Source: an uncultured bacterium
GTDB taxonomy: Bacteria; Patescibacteriota; Minisyncoccia; Phycocordibacterales; PALSA-1337
NCBI GenBank assembly: GCA_903870235.1
Contig: CAIQCA010000085.1
Location: forward strand, 1-7,438
Direction of reading: 5' to 3'
DNA: 7,438 bases
Below are positions 1 to 6,307 of the stretch, one piece after another (within the stretch, counting starts at the first letter, position 1; each line of letters opens with the position of its first letter). Position numbers and translations under genes: made by a program. The notes under the pieces were generated by a model. The model did no database searches and was not told the origin of the DNA. It was given only the letters and a program-made list of their open reading frames with translations.

Positions 1-288
1 AGCATTCTGGCTGAGCCGCCTGTGGCTATTGTCGATAAAAACGTTGATAAACATGGCACCCGTAAGGCCGCTGAAGCCTATCTGAACTTCCTTTATACTC
101 CGGAGGCACAGGACATTATCGCAAAAAACTCCTATCGACCGAGAAATGCTGCCGCACTGAAAAAATATGCAGCAAACTTCCCGAACATCAAGCTGTTTAC
201 TCTTAAGGAAGTATTCGGGAACTGGCGCAGTGCACAGAAAATACACTTCAGTGACGGTGGGGTGTTCGATCAGATTACTACTCCCTGA
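1..288 (+). CDS. sbp: Sulfate/thiosulfate ABC transporter substrate-binding protein, C-terminal part (5' end outside window)
   Basis: This is the last 95 residues of a periplasmic binding protein that delivers sulfate (possibly thiosulfate) to a CysTWA-type importer. The frame is open from base 1, so the gene begins left of the window. The GTG at 22 is an internal valine codon and not a start. The assignment rests on family-typical strings seen in order: SILAEPPVAIVDKNVD at the beginning, then AEAYLNFLYTPEAQ, then YRPRN, and the terminal HFSDGGVFDQI, which closely matches the C-terminus of Sbp/CysP proteins (family knowledge, from memory). The end is intact and stops at TGA 286-288. No permease or ATPase of the sulfate system follows, because the next gene converges from the other strand. 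The partners must therefore lie upstream or elsewhere. A hairpin starts 14 bases after the stop. Sbp and CysP cannot be told apart from this fragment. Confidence 0.9.
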   Translation, partial: SILAEPPVAIVDKNVDKHGTRKAAEAYLNFLYTPEAQDIIAKNSYRPRNAAALKKYAANFPNIKLFTLKEVFGNWRSAQKIHFSDGGVFDQITTP

Positions 289-302
289 AGGACCAAAACA
301 TT

Positions 303-345
303 ACCAGCAGAACGGGGCAGAATAACTGTCCCGTTCTGCTTTGGT
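303..345 (+). terminator. Long hairpin between converging genes, probable terminator
   Basis: The arms AGCAGAACGGG (306-316) and CCCGTTCTGCT (330-340) pair perfectly. The stem continues inward through a G-U pair and CAG/CTG (318-320 with 326-328) to a five-base AATAA loop, giving about 15 pairs. Outward, ACC (303-305) can pair with GGT (343-345) across a two-base bulge. The run of T after the stem is very short (TTT, 340-342), so this is not a textbook intrinsic terminator. On the opposite strand a TTTT lies about ten bases beyond the stem. Its place 14 bases after the sulfate-binding protein stop and 31 bases beyond the end of the converging EamA gene suggests it ends transcription from one or both sides. 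Confidence 0.6.
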
Positions 346-376
346 ATCAAACTCGCCTCCTTTGCAAAATCATCCA

Positions 377-790
377 CTACAAGATAATCAGAACAGAGCC
401 TCCAATGATCAGGAGTGCTCCCATAAGGATTTTCCATGTCAGAACCTCATGCAGGAACAACGCTGATAAAATGATTGCAATGGCAACGCTCATTTTATCG
501 ACAGGGGCAACCTGTGAAACCTTGCCCAACTGCAACGCTTTGAAATAGCAAATCCAGGACAAACCGGTAGCTACACCAGAAAGACCAAGAAACACCCAGT
601 TGTTTTTTGAAAGGAGATGGATGCCATCTACCTCTTTGCGTGCAACAACAATCCCCCATGCAATACATAAAATAAATACCGTTCGTATCGCAGTCGCCAG
701 ATCGGAGTTAACCCCTTTTATGCCGATTTTTGCAAGTATGGCAGTAAAGGCAGCAAAGAGAGCCGATAATAACGCGTAGGTCCACCACAT
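377..790 (-). CDS. Single-domain EamA/DMT-family small membrane transporter
   Basis: This 137-residue protein is almost entirely hydrophobic and corresponds to one EamA domain. Classical EamA proteins of about 300 residues carry two such domains, so this one would have to work as a dimer. About five membrane segments are visible, near residues 3-22, 31-50, 65-83, 98-114 and 118-137. Family-like strings are AKIGIKGVNSDLATAIRT near the N-terminus, then SWICYFKALQLGKVSQVAPVDK and LFLHEVLTWK. The product is probably an inner-membrane exporter of small metabolites; the substrate is unknown. The ATG at 790 matches the usual N-terminus of close family members. However, the transcript before it has no Shine-Dalgarno sequence and instead carries CCTCCT, the anti-Shine-Dalgarno type. 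The gene lies 49 bases after the second ABC exporter on the same strand, so it is probably the last gene of that unit. Confidence 0.85.
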   Translation of the reverse strand: MWWTYALLSALFAAFTAILAKIGIKGVNSDLATAIRTVFILCIAWGIVVARKEVDGIHLLSKNNWVFLGLSGVATGLSWICYFKALQLGKVSQVAPVDKMSVAIAIILSALFLHEVLTWKILMGALLIIGGSVLIIL

Positions 791-839
791 GGTTTCAGGA
801 GGTTAAGATGCTTAGTGGAAAAATGGATAGAACAGAATC

Positions 840-2663
840 CTAAATTGCCAACCCTTTGAACTGGCTCATGTAGAGATCATAATAAACCCCCTCTTGATCA
901 AGAAGTTCCTGATGTGTTCCCTTTTCGGCTATGGTTCCTTTGTCGATAACGAGCACCTGATCAGCTTCGCGAATGGTACTGAGCCGATGGGCAATGACAA
1001 AGCTTGTCCGTCCCTTCATCAGTGTCAATAACGCTTTCTGTATACGAAGTTCGGTTCTTGTATCGACACTGCTTGTTGCTTCGTCAAGAATCAATATCTC
1101 AGGATTTGCAAGAATAACTCTGGTTATGGCAAGCAACTGCCGTTGCCCCTGGCTCAAATTCCCAGCCCGTTCCGACAGTATGGTATTATACCCCTCTGGA
1201 AGCTGGCGGATAAACTCATCTGCTTCGGCACGTTTTGCTGCTTGATGACACTCGCCTTCAGTGGCGTCCAAACGGCCAAAGCGGATATTTTCAAGCACTG
1301 TACCGGAAAATAAAAAGGTATCCTGCAACACCAGCCCAATCTTCCGACGCAAGTCTGCCTTCTGAAAATCGCGGATATCCCGGCCATCTATAGTGATAAC
1401 GCCACTGCTTATCTCATAAAAGCGGGTCAGAAGATTGATAATTGTGGTTTTTCCAGCCCCCGTAGGACCTACCAAAGCAATGGTTTTACCTGGTGCGGCA
1501 TCGAATGTCATATCTTTGACCACGGAAATACCTTTCTTATAGCCAAACCTCACATGATCGAAACGTATTATTCCGGAGATAGTTGATGATTCTGTATTAA
1601 CCGGTGCATCAACTTCTGATGGAATATCAAGAATTTCAAATATTCTTTCACTCCCTGCAAGCGCTGCCTGAATGATGTTATACATATTCGCAAGCTGGCG
1701 AAGGGGCTGAATAAAATTCTGTCCATAGATAATAAATGTTGCAATAACCCCGACAGTAACCATACCTTTGAGTGCTATCCATCCACCAACGAATGCAATA
1801 ACAATGACAAAAAGGTTCCCAAGAACGTTCGTTAACGGCATGAGCATCATTGCGTAGCTATTTGCATAGACTGCAGCCTTAAAAACCTTATCATTCTGAC
1901 TCTGAAACCGCTCAATCACCTCTTCATTACGCCGGAATGCCTTGATCACTTTCAGACCACTGATAGACTCTTCCATGACACCATACATTTCACCAAGCTG
2001 TTTTTGAAGCTCCCGGAACCCTTTGCGTGTATTACGTGCGACAAACTGTGTAAACCAGAGCATGACTGGAATAACAAGCAGCGCGCTTAAAGCCAGCCAT
2101 AAGTTCAGCAGAAACATAGCCACCATGATACCAAGCAGAGAAAGAACACTGGCAACCAGGGAGGTAACATTCTGGGAGATCGCCTGATTGATTGCGTCAG
2201 TATCGTTCGTCAGCCTGCTCATCAAACTCCCTGGCGAAGTATGATCAAAATAACTGACAGGTAAGGTCTGTATGTGCGTAAAGAGATCTCCGCTCAACTG
2301 CTTAAGGGCAGTTTGAGAGACCTTAGCCATAATCCAGCCTGATATCAACTGAAACAGGTTATAGATTAAATAAACCAAGAGCATCAACAACGATATTCTT
2401 TCAAGCCCCGCAATATTTTTTTCAACCATGAAACGATCTATTGCCAGCCCGATAAGGTAAGGCCCGGACAACCCAAGTAAAGAATAGAGTACTACCAAAA
2501 TGGCAACTGCCAATAATTGAGGCCTGAAGGGCAAGAGATATCCAAGCAATCGATGAACAGCTGTAGCCGAGTTCTTCGGTTTTTCAATTTTACCAGGTTG
2601 AACGGTATTGCCGATCCCTATATGTTTGTTGTTGTCTAGCCCGCTCGACTGGTAACGACTCAT
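840..2663 (-). CDS. ABC exporter half-transporter, catalytically complete subunit of a heterodimer
   Basis: This 607-residue protein has an N-terminal six-helix membrane domain (roughly residues 48-345, after about 40 mostly polar residues) fused to an ATPase domain. Visible ATPase motifs are the A-loop Tyr375, Walker A GPTGAGKTT (399-407), Q-loop Gln447, signature LSQGQ (503-507), Walker B ILILDE with catalytic Glu528, and switch His559. The signature has Gln in place of the first Gly of LSGGQ. Its own Walker motifs, Glu and His are intact, while its signature is altered. That is the pattern of the complete partner in heterodimeric exporters such as TM287/288 and BmrCD (family knowledge). 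The start overlaps the preceding exporter's stop as ATGA (2660-2663), with GAGGGG (2671-2676) as ribosome binding site 7 bases upstream. Translation is therefore probably coupled. The likely job is export of lipids, drugs or peptides; the substrate cannot be read from sequence. Confidence 0.93.
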   Translation of the reverse strand: MSRYQSSGLDNNKHIGIGNTVQPGKIEKPKNSATAVHRLLGYLLPFRPQLLAVAILVVLYSLLGLSGPYLIGLAIDRFMVEKNIAGLERISLLMLLVYLIYNLFQLISGWIMAKVSQTALKQLSGDLFTHIQTLPVSYFDHTSPGSLMSRLTNDTDAINQAISQNVTSLVASVLSLLGIMVAMFLLNLWLALSALLVIPVMLWFTQFVARNTRKGFRELQKQLGEMYGVMEESISGLKVIKAFRRNEEVIERFQSQNDKVFKAAVYANSYAMMLMPLTNVLGNLFVIVIAFVGGWIALKGMVTVGVIATFIIYGQNFIQPLRQLANMYNIIQAALAGSERIFEILDIPSEVDAPVNTESSTISGIIRFDHVRFGYKKGISVVKDMTFDAAPGKTIALVGPTGAGKTTIINLLTRFYEISSGVITIDGRDIRDFQKADLRRKIGLVLQDTFLFSGTVLENIRFGRLDATEGECHQAAKRAEADEFIRQLPEGYNTILSERAGNLSQGQRQLLAITRVILANPEILILDEATSSVDTRTELRIQKALLTLMKGRTSFVIAHRLSTIREADQVLVIDKGTIAEKGTHQELLDQEGVYYDLYMSQFKGLAI

Positions 2664-4441
2664 CGCAACACCCCTCTCTCCGATACCGTACTGACTTTAT
2701 CTTGTGACTTATCACAACCCAGCTGTGAATCATAAATTTCGCGGTAGACCTTACAACTCTGCATAAGCAGAGCATGGCTACCTTCTCCAACAATACGACC
2801 TTTGTCAAGTACTATGATCTTGTCGGCATTCAGTACCGAACTTATGCGCTGAGCAACAATAAGGATGGTGCAGTTTGTATATTTTGCAGCCAGAGCATCT
2901 TGTATTCTGGTTTCAGTGTCAATATCAACCGCGCTTGTGCTATCATCAAAAATCAGTATCTGACGGGATGCAAGCATCGCCCGTGCAATGGCAATACGCT
3001 GTTTCTGGCCCCCGGAAAGATTAACACCACGCTCTTCAACCCTTGTATCATACCCATGCTGCAGGCTGAGAATAAAATCATGAGCCTGGGCAACTTTAGC
3101 CGCATGTATTACTTCTTCATGACTTGCTGTGGGTACACCATATCGAATATTGTCAAGAATAGTGCCTGAAAAGAGAATAGTTTCCTGAGGAACAATTGAG
3201 ATTCTCCGAAGCAGTGAGTCCTGTGTTACATCTCTGATATCTATCCCATCAATCAGGATTCTGCCTGATGAAAGATCGTAAAACCTGGGGATGAGGTTGA
3301 CAAGCGTTGATTTTCCAGCTCCTGTGGCTCCAAGGATGGCAAGAGTCTTTCCTGGTTCAACTGTAAAACTGATATCATCAAGGAGCATACCACCGCCAGC
3401 ATTTCTATAACGGAAAGAAACACTCTCGAAAACAATCCCTCCTCGGGTATGCTCAAACATATCTTTCGCAACAGCATCGTCCTGAATATCCGGGATAATA
3501 TCAAGGACTTCGACAACGCGCTTCGATGACGCGATACCGGCGGCCAAAACATTCGTCAAATTCGCCATAAAGATCATCGGGGCCATGGTTGTCAGAAGAT
3601 AATTCGTAAACGCAACAACCTGTCCTATCGTAAGCTCGCCCCGAATAGTATTGAGGCCACCAACCCAAATAACAAGAACCATACCTGTGTTAATACACAT
3701 GGTCAATATCGGTGGCATACTCGCCATAAATTTCATTACACTTATTGAGTCTCTTGTAAACGCCTGATTAGTCTTGTTAAACCGCAAGAACTCAAAGTCA
3801 GCCCTGACAAATGCCTTGATCAAGCGAATACCCGCAATATTTTCTTGCAAGACTGTATTGAGCCTGTCGAGCTGTTGTTGAACAGCACACCACAGCGGCT
3901 CCATTTTTACAACAAAAAATATGATGAGAACTGCTGTTATAAGAAGTAACGGGAACATAGAGAGTGAAAGGCTGATACTGGTTCTGATCATCAGGATAAG
4001 ACTGCCAATCAGCAGCAAAAAAGAGCGTGTACCAATTCGCAGGGAAAACTGGGCAACACGCTGAACCGCTGAAATATCGCTGGATAGACGAACCATAAGC
4101 TGACCGGTATTCATGCGGTCAATATTGCCAAAAGAAAAAGATTGGATTTTTAGAAACAAGGCTTCACGAATATCCCGCGCAACACACTCACCGACTCTAA
4201 CTGATAAAATGTGTGACCAGATGGCAAACAGAACGCTCAATAATGTTATGCCAAGCATAATACATCCCGTTGTCACAACTATGTGCTGATTATGCTTATG
4301 AACACCCTGATCGATGATTTTCTGAATCAGACGAGGGATGCTCAAATCCATTGAAACGACTGATATCAATAATAAAAGCGAGATAAACGACTGTTTCCAA
4401 TAAGGTTTGAGAAAATAGCCAAGCCTGAAAATATTATACAT
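2660..4441 (-). CDS. ABC exporter half-transporter, degenerate-site subunit of a heterodimer
   Basis: This is a 593-residue membrane domain plus ATPase fusion and the first gene of the exporter unit. With the ATG at 4441 as start, the motifs are A-loop Tyr345, Walker A GATGAGKST (371-379), Q-loop Gln419, a canonical LSGGQ signature (475-479), and Walker B ILIFDD (495-500). The catalytic Glu is replaced by Asp500, and the switch His is replaced by Gln531 (VAQRIS). Both changes weaken its own ATP site. Its intact LSGGQ would complete the partner's site, which is the expected layout of a heterodimeric exporter with one degenerate site. Start choice: the frame is open to a TTG at 4468, giving nine more residues, but that codon has no ribosome binding site. 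AAGGAG (4452-4457) lies 10 bases before the ATG at 4441, and the family N-terminus begins close to there. A polar tail of about 20 residues follows the ATPase domain. Confidence 0.93.
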   Translation of the reverse strand: MYNIFRLGYFLKPYWKQSFISLLLLISVVSMDLSIPRLIQKIIDQGVHKHNQHIVVTTGCIMLGITLLSVLFAIWSHILSVRVGECVARDIREALFLKIQSFSFGNIDRMNTGQLMVRLSSDISAVQRVAQFSLRIGTRSFLLLIGSLILMIRTSISLSLSMFPLLLITAVLIIFFVVKMEPLWCAVQQQLDRLNTVLQENIAGIRLIKAFVRADFEFLRFNKTNQAFTRDSISVMKFMASMPPILTMCINTGMVLVIWVGGLNTIRGELTIGQVVAFTNYLLTTMAPMIFMANLTNVLAAGIASSKRVVEVLDIIPDIQDDAVAKDMFEHTRGGIVFESVSFRYRNAGGGMLLDDISFTVEPGKTLAILGATGAGKSTLVNLIPRFYDLSSGRILIDGIDIRDVTQDSLLRRISIVPQETILFSGTILDNIRYGVPTASHEEVIHAAKVAQAHDFILSLQHGYDTRVEERGVNLSGGQKQRIAIARAMLASRQILIFDDSTSAVDIDTETRIQDALAAKYTNCTILIVAQRISSVLNADKIIVLDKGRIVGEGSHALLMQSCKVYREIYDSQLGCDKSQDKVSTVSERGVLR

Positions 4442-4451
4442 ACCTCTCAGG

Positions 4452-4457
4452 CTCCTT
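4452..4457 (-). promoter_or_regulatory. Ribosome binding site AAGGAG deciding the first exporter's start
   Basis: On the minus strand AAGGAG is followed by 10 bases and then the ATG at 4441. The alternative TTG at 4468 lies upstream of this site and has no purine-rich stretch of its own, so the site supports the shorter protein. The spacing is slightly long, so the call is good but not certain. Confidence 0.65.
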
Positions 4458-4650
4458 AGGTTTATCAATGCTCATACAGTAAGAAGAATGCGTAGAAAAG
4501 TTCACCCGGTTGATGTTAAACAATAACTCTCTGCCAGATTCAGAAAAGAAAAAGCAACTCATATACTCCTGGACTTAATTTTTGGAACTCTTCTTATTGA
4601 TACAGCCCCAAAGTTTAGCTGAGGATTTTGTTGTCTATTTATGTATCGGA

Positions 4651-4660
4651 ATTTCGAAAT
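4651..4660. repeat. Perfect 10-base palindrome ATTTCGAAAT
   Basis: A self-complementary decamer sits in the spacer between the two minus-strand units, just downstream of the short hairpin in the minus-strand direction. It could be an operator half of a dimeric regulator upstream of the exporter. A 10-base AT-rich palindrome can also occur by chance, and no second copy is visible in this window. Confidence 0.25.
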
Positions 4661-4666
4661 AATGCT

Positions 4667-4683
4667 TCAGGTATTTAACCTGA
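4667..4683 (-). terminator. Short hairpin after the importer ATPase gene, weak terminator candidate
   Basis: TCAGGT and ACCTGA form a 6-bp stem with a five-base AT loop, 40 bases after the importer ATPase stop. On the minus strand the stem is followed by an AT-rich stretch that includes ATTATTT but no clean run of T. Position favours a terminator, but the stem is short. Confidence 0.25.
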
Positions 4684-4722
4684 GCGATAAAGAGGCGTTT
4701 CAGGAGAGCTATAGACCTGATG

Positions 4723-5502
4723 TCAGATGGAGTAAATAAACGGGTGTTCAACTCCTAAATGAAACTCTTCCAATATTTCAGATTTTATCTGCATAAATTC
4801 ATAACTACTCCTGTCACGTGGTCTTGTAAATGGTATATCAATTATCTTTTTAATAACACCAGGCCGGGAAGACATAATAACAACCTTGTCTCCAAGGTAT
4901 ATTGCTTCTTCAACATCATGTGTGACCAAAATCATGGTGATTTTTTCAAAGAGCCATATACGCTCAAGCTCTTTTTGCATATGCATTCTGGTCATGGCAT
5001 CCAGAGAACCAAGAGGTTCGTCCAGAAGAAGTATTTCAGGTTTGTTCGCCAAAGCTCTGGCAATTGCAGCTCTCTGGGCCATGCCACCTGACAACTGACA
5101 AGGATAAGCACTCTTAAAGCCGTTAAGGCCAACAAGCTTGAGATGTTCATCAACAATAACCTCCGTCTCCTTCCGACTTTTCCCATCCAGTCCGAATGCT
5201 ACATTCTCTCCCACTGTCAGCCAGGGAAGTAGGCGGTGATCCTGAAAAACTATTCCCCTGTTTATCCCCGGGCCTTCTATTTGTTCTCCGTCTATCAACG
5301 CATCACCTTCATAATTGGTCTCCAGCCCTAATACTATGCGCAGCAGCGTTGTCTTTCCGCACCCACTTGAACCGATAATGGATACAAAATTTCCTGGAGG
5401 AATAGTGATGTTAATATCATTCAGTACTTGTAATGGATTGTTATCGACAATAAAGCTTTTGCTTAAGTTTTTGATCTCAAGAATACCCTTCCCGATTGAC
5501 AT
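4723..5502 (-). CDS. ABC importer ATPase, nitrate/sulfonate/taurine (NitT/TauT) class
   Basis: This 259-residue cytoplasmic ATPase energises the two permeases encoded just upstream. Motifs are Walker A GSSGCGKTT (44-52), Q-loop Gln87 in VFQDHRLLPWLTVGENVAFG, signature LSGGM (137-141) continuing as AQRAAIARAL, Walker B ILLLDE (157-162), D-loop SLDA, and switch His195. LSGGM followed by xQR and the RLLPWLTV stretch are typical of SsuB/TauB/NrtD-type ATPases (family knowledge). Start choice: the frame stays open to a GTG at 5547, which would overlap the preceding permease by 29 bases. The ATG at 5502 has AAAGGA at 5509-5514 with 6-base spacing and leaves a normal 16-base gap, so it is preferred. 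The window gives no evidence to choose among sulfonates, taurine, nitrate, cyanate or a thiamine precursor as substrate. Confidence 0.92.
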   Translation of the reverse strand: MSIGKGILEIKNLSKSFIVDNNPLQVLNDINITIPPGNFVSIIGSSGCGKTTLLRIVLGLETNYEGDALIDGEQIEGPGINRGIVFQDHRLLPWLTVGENVAFGLDGKSRKETEVIVDEHLKLVGLNGFKSAYPCQLSGGMAQRAAIARALANKPEILLLDEPLGSLDAMTRMHMQKELERIWLFEKITMILVTHDVEEAIYLGDKVVIMSSRPGVIKKIIDIPFTRPRDRSSYEFMQIKSEILEEFHLGVEHPFIYSI

Positions 5503-5508
5503 CTTATT

Positions 5509-5514
5509 TCCTTT
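5509..5514 (-). promoter_or_regulatory. Ribosome binding site AAAGGA deciding the importer ATPase start
   Basis: AAAGGA on the minus strand lies 6 bases before the ATG at 5502. It overrules the longer open frame that begins with GTG at 5547 inside the preceding permease gene. Confidence 0.75.
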
Positions 5515-5518
5515 GAAT

Positions 5519-6307
5519 TTAAAGTTCCTGGTGAATGCTCCTTCCACGTTCCACTACTTTCGCTAATTTCTCAATCATCATTGTCATAATGAAGCCAAGC
5601 AAAGCAACCGTGATAATCCCCACTAATACTTGTTCCATATTGCATGTCTCACGCCCATTTGAGATCAGTCGACCAATACCAACAGGTGTTTCAATAAGCA
5701 GTTCTGCTGCCACCAGAATTACCCACGACATTCCAAGACTGAGGGTAATACCTGTTATGATAGAAGGCAATGCCGCCGGTATAATAACACGTCTTATAAG
5801 CTTTAATCTTTTATACCCATAGACTGAGGCAAGCTCGATATACTCACTGGGCACATTCCTGACACCAGTGAACGTATTCAGGGCCATTGGATAAAAAGCA
5901 CTTATGGCGATAACGAGAATGCGAGGCAGTTCACTCATTCCAAACCACATGACGATCAATGGGATCCATCCTATCATCGGCACCTGCCGTAAGGCATGAA
6001 AAAAAGGAGCAAATATTTTTTCGCCTGTTCTTGACAACCCTATCAGCAAACCAAACGAAAACCCGGCAGCAATACCAATTAGAAATCCGCTCATTACCCT
6101 TCTTAAGCTGATCACAATATGAAGCATCAAGCGCTCTTCGGAGAAAAGACTCAAAAATATCTTAATGACATTTTTGGGTAAGGGCAGAATGTGGGGTGAA
6201 ACATAACCTGTTGATGTAATTAATTGCCAAAACAAGATCAACCGTACTGGAAGTGTGATACTAACCAGCATTGCTTTTCCTTTGCTGGTGATATTTTTCG
6301 TCGTCAC
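5519..6307 (-). CDS. ABC importer permease B, NitT/TauT (SsuC-like) class
   Basis: This 262-residue inner-membrane permease of the binding-protein-dependent type has about six hydrophobic segments: near 20-35, 66-91, 110-146 (containing two), 185-204 and 226-246. The cytoplasmic coupling loop that docks on the ATPase is visible as ELASVYGY (158-165) continuing to IIPAALPSIITG (175-186). The next gene is its ATPase, 16 bases on. The start is ambiguous. GTG at 6307 overlaps the previous stop as GTGA and has GGGAG (6314-6318) at 6-base spacing. The in-frame ATG at 6271 has AAAGGA (6278-6283), also at 6-base spacing, and would remove 12 residues. I keep 6307 because the overlap is typical of coupled operon genes. 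It is a diverged paralogue of the permease encoded just upstream. Confidence 0.9.
   Translation of the reverse strand: MTTKNITSKGKAMLVSITLPVRLILFWQLITSTGYVSPHILPLPKNVIKIFLSLFSEERLMLHIVISLRRVMSGFLIGIAAGFSFGLLIGLSRTGEKIFAPFFHALRQVPMIGWIPLIVMWFGMSELPRILVIAISAFYPMALNTFTGVRNVPSEYIELASVYGYKRLKLIRRVIIPAALPSIITGITLSLGMSWVILVAAELLIETPVGIGRLISNGRETCNMEQVLVGIITVALLGFIMTMMIEKLAKVVERGRSIHQEL

Larger units (their letters stand above)
4442..4722. other. Non-coding spacer between importer and exporter units
   Basis: About 280 bases lie between the importer ATPase stop and the exporter start. No open frame with a ribosome binding site is visible on either strand. The spacer contains AT-rich sequence, a 6-bp hairpin at 4667-4683, a perfect 10-base palindrome ATTTCGAAAT (4651-4660), and the exporter ribosome binding site at its left end. 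The exporter promoter should lie here on the minus strand. I found only weak candidates, for example TATATG near 4558-4563 with a poor -35 element, so none is called as a feature. Confidence 0.6.

Noticed and set aside
503..519. Possible frameshift or truncation of a two-domain EamA protein
   Set aside because: The sequence on both sides has no second EamA domain in any frame, and single-domain members of about 140 residues are a known form, so the gene looks intact.
808..843. Plus-strand mini frame of 11 codons with a perfect AGGAGG at 797-802, five bases before its ATG
   Set aside because: The peptide (MLSGKMDRTES) resembles nothing I know, no promoter is visible, and it is antisense to the gap before EamA. 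It is probably a chance match, although the ribosome site is strikingly good.
973..1245. Plus-strand open frame of 90 codons
   Set aside because: It is antisense to the conserved signature and Walker B region of the second exporter; the conservation is explained by the ABC gene.
2774..3169. Plus-strand open frame of 131 codons
   Set aside because: It lies wholly antisense to the ATPase domain of the first exporter and has no family-like sequence. The minus-strand frame carries all ABC motifs.
4442..4468. Nine-residue N-terminal extension of the first exporter from a TTG start
   Set aside because: There is no ribosome binding site before the TTG. AAGGAG fits the internal ATG at 4441, and the extension has no family-like sequence.
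4434..4475. Short minus-strand upstream frame (MSIDKPKEPERYV) overlapping the first exporter's ATG
   Set aside because: It has no ribosome binding site and no repeated or rare codons that would suggest a regulatory leader peptide.
5503..5547. Fifteen-residue N-terminal extension of the importer ATPase from a GTG start
   Set aside because: It would overlap permease B by 29 bases and ignores the well-placed AAAGGA before the ATG at 5502.
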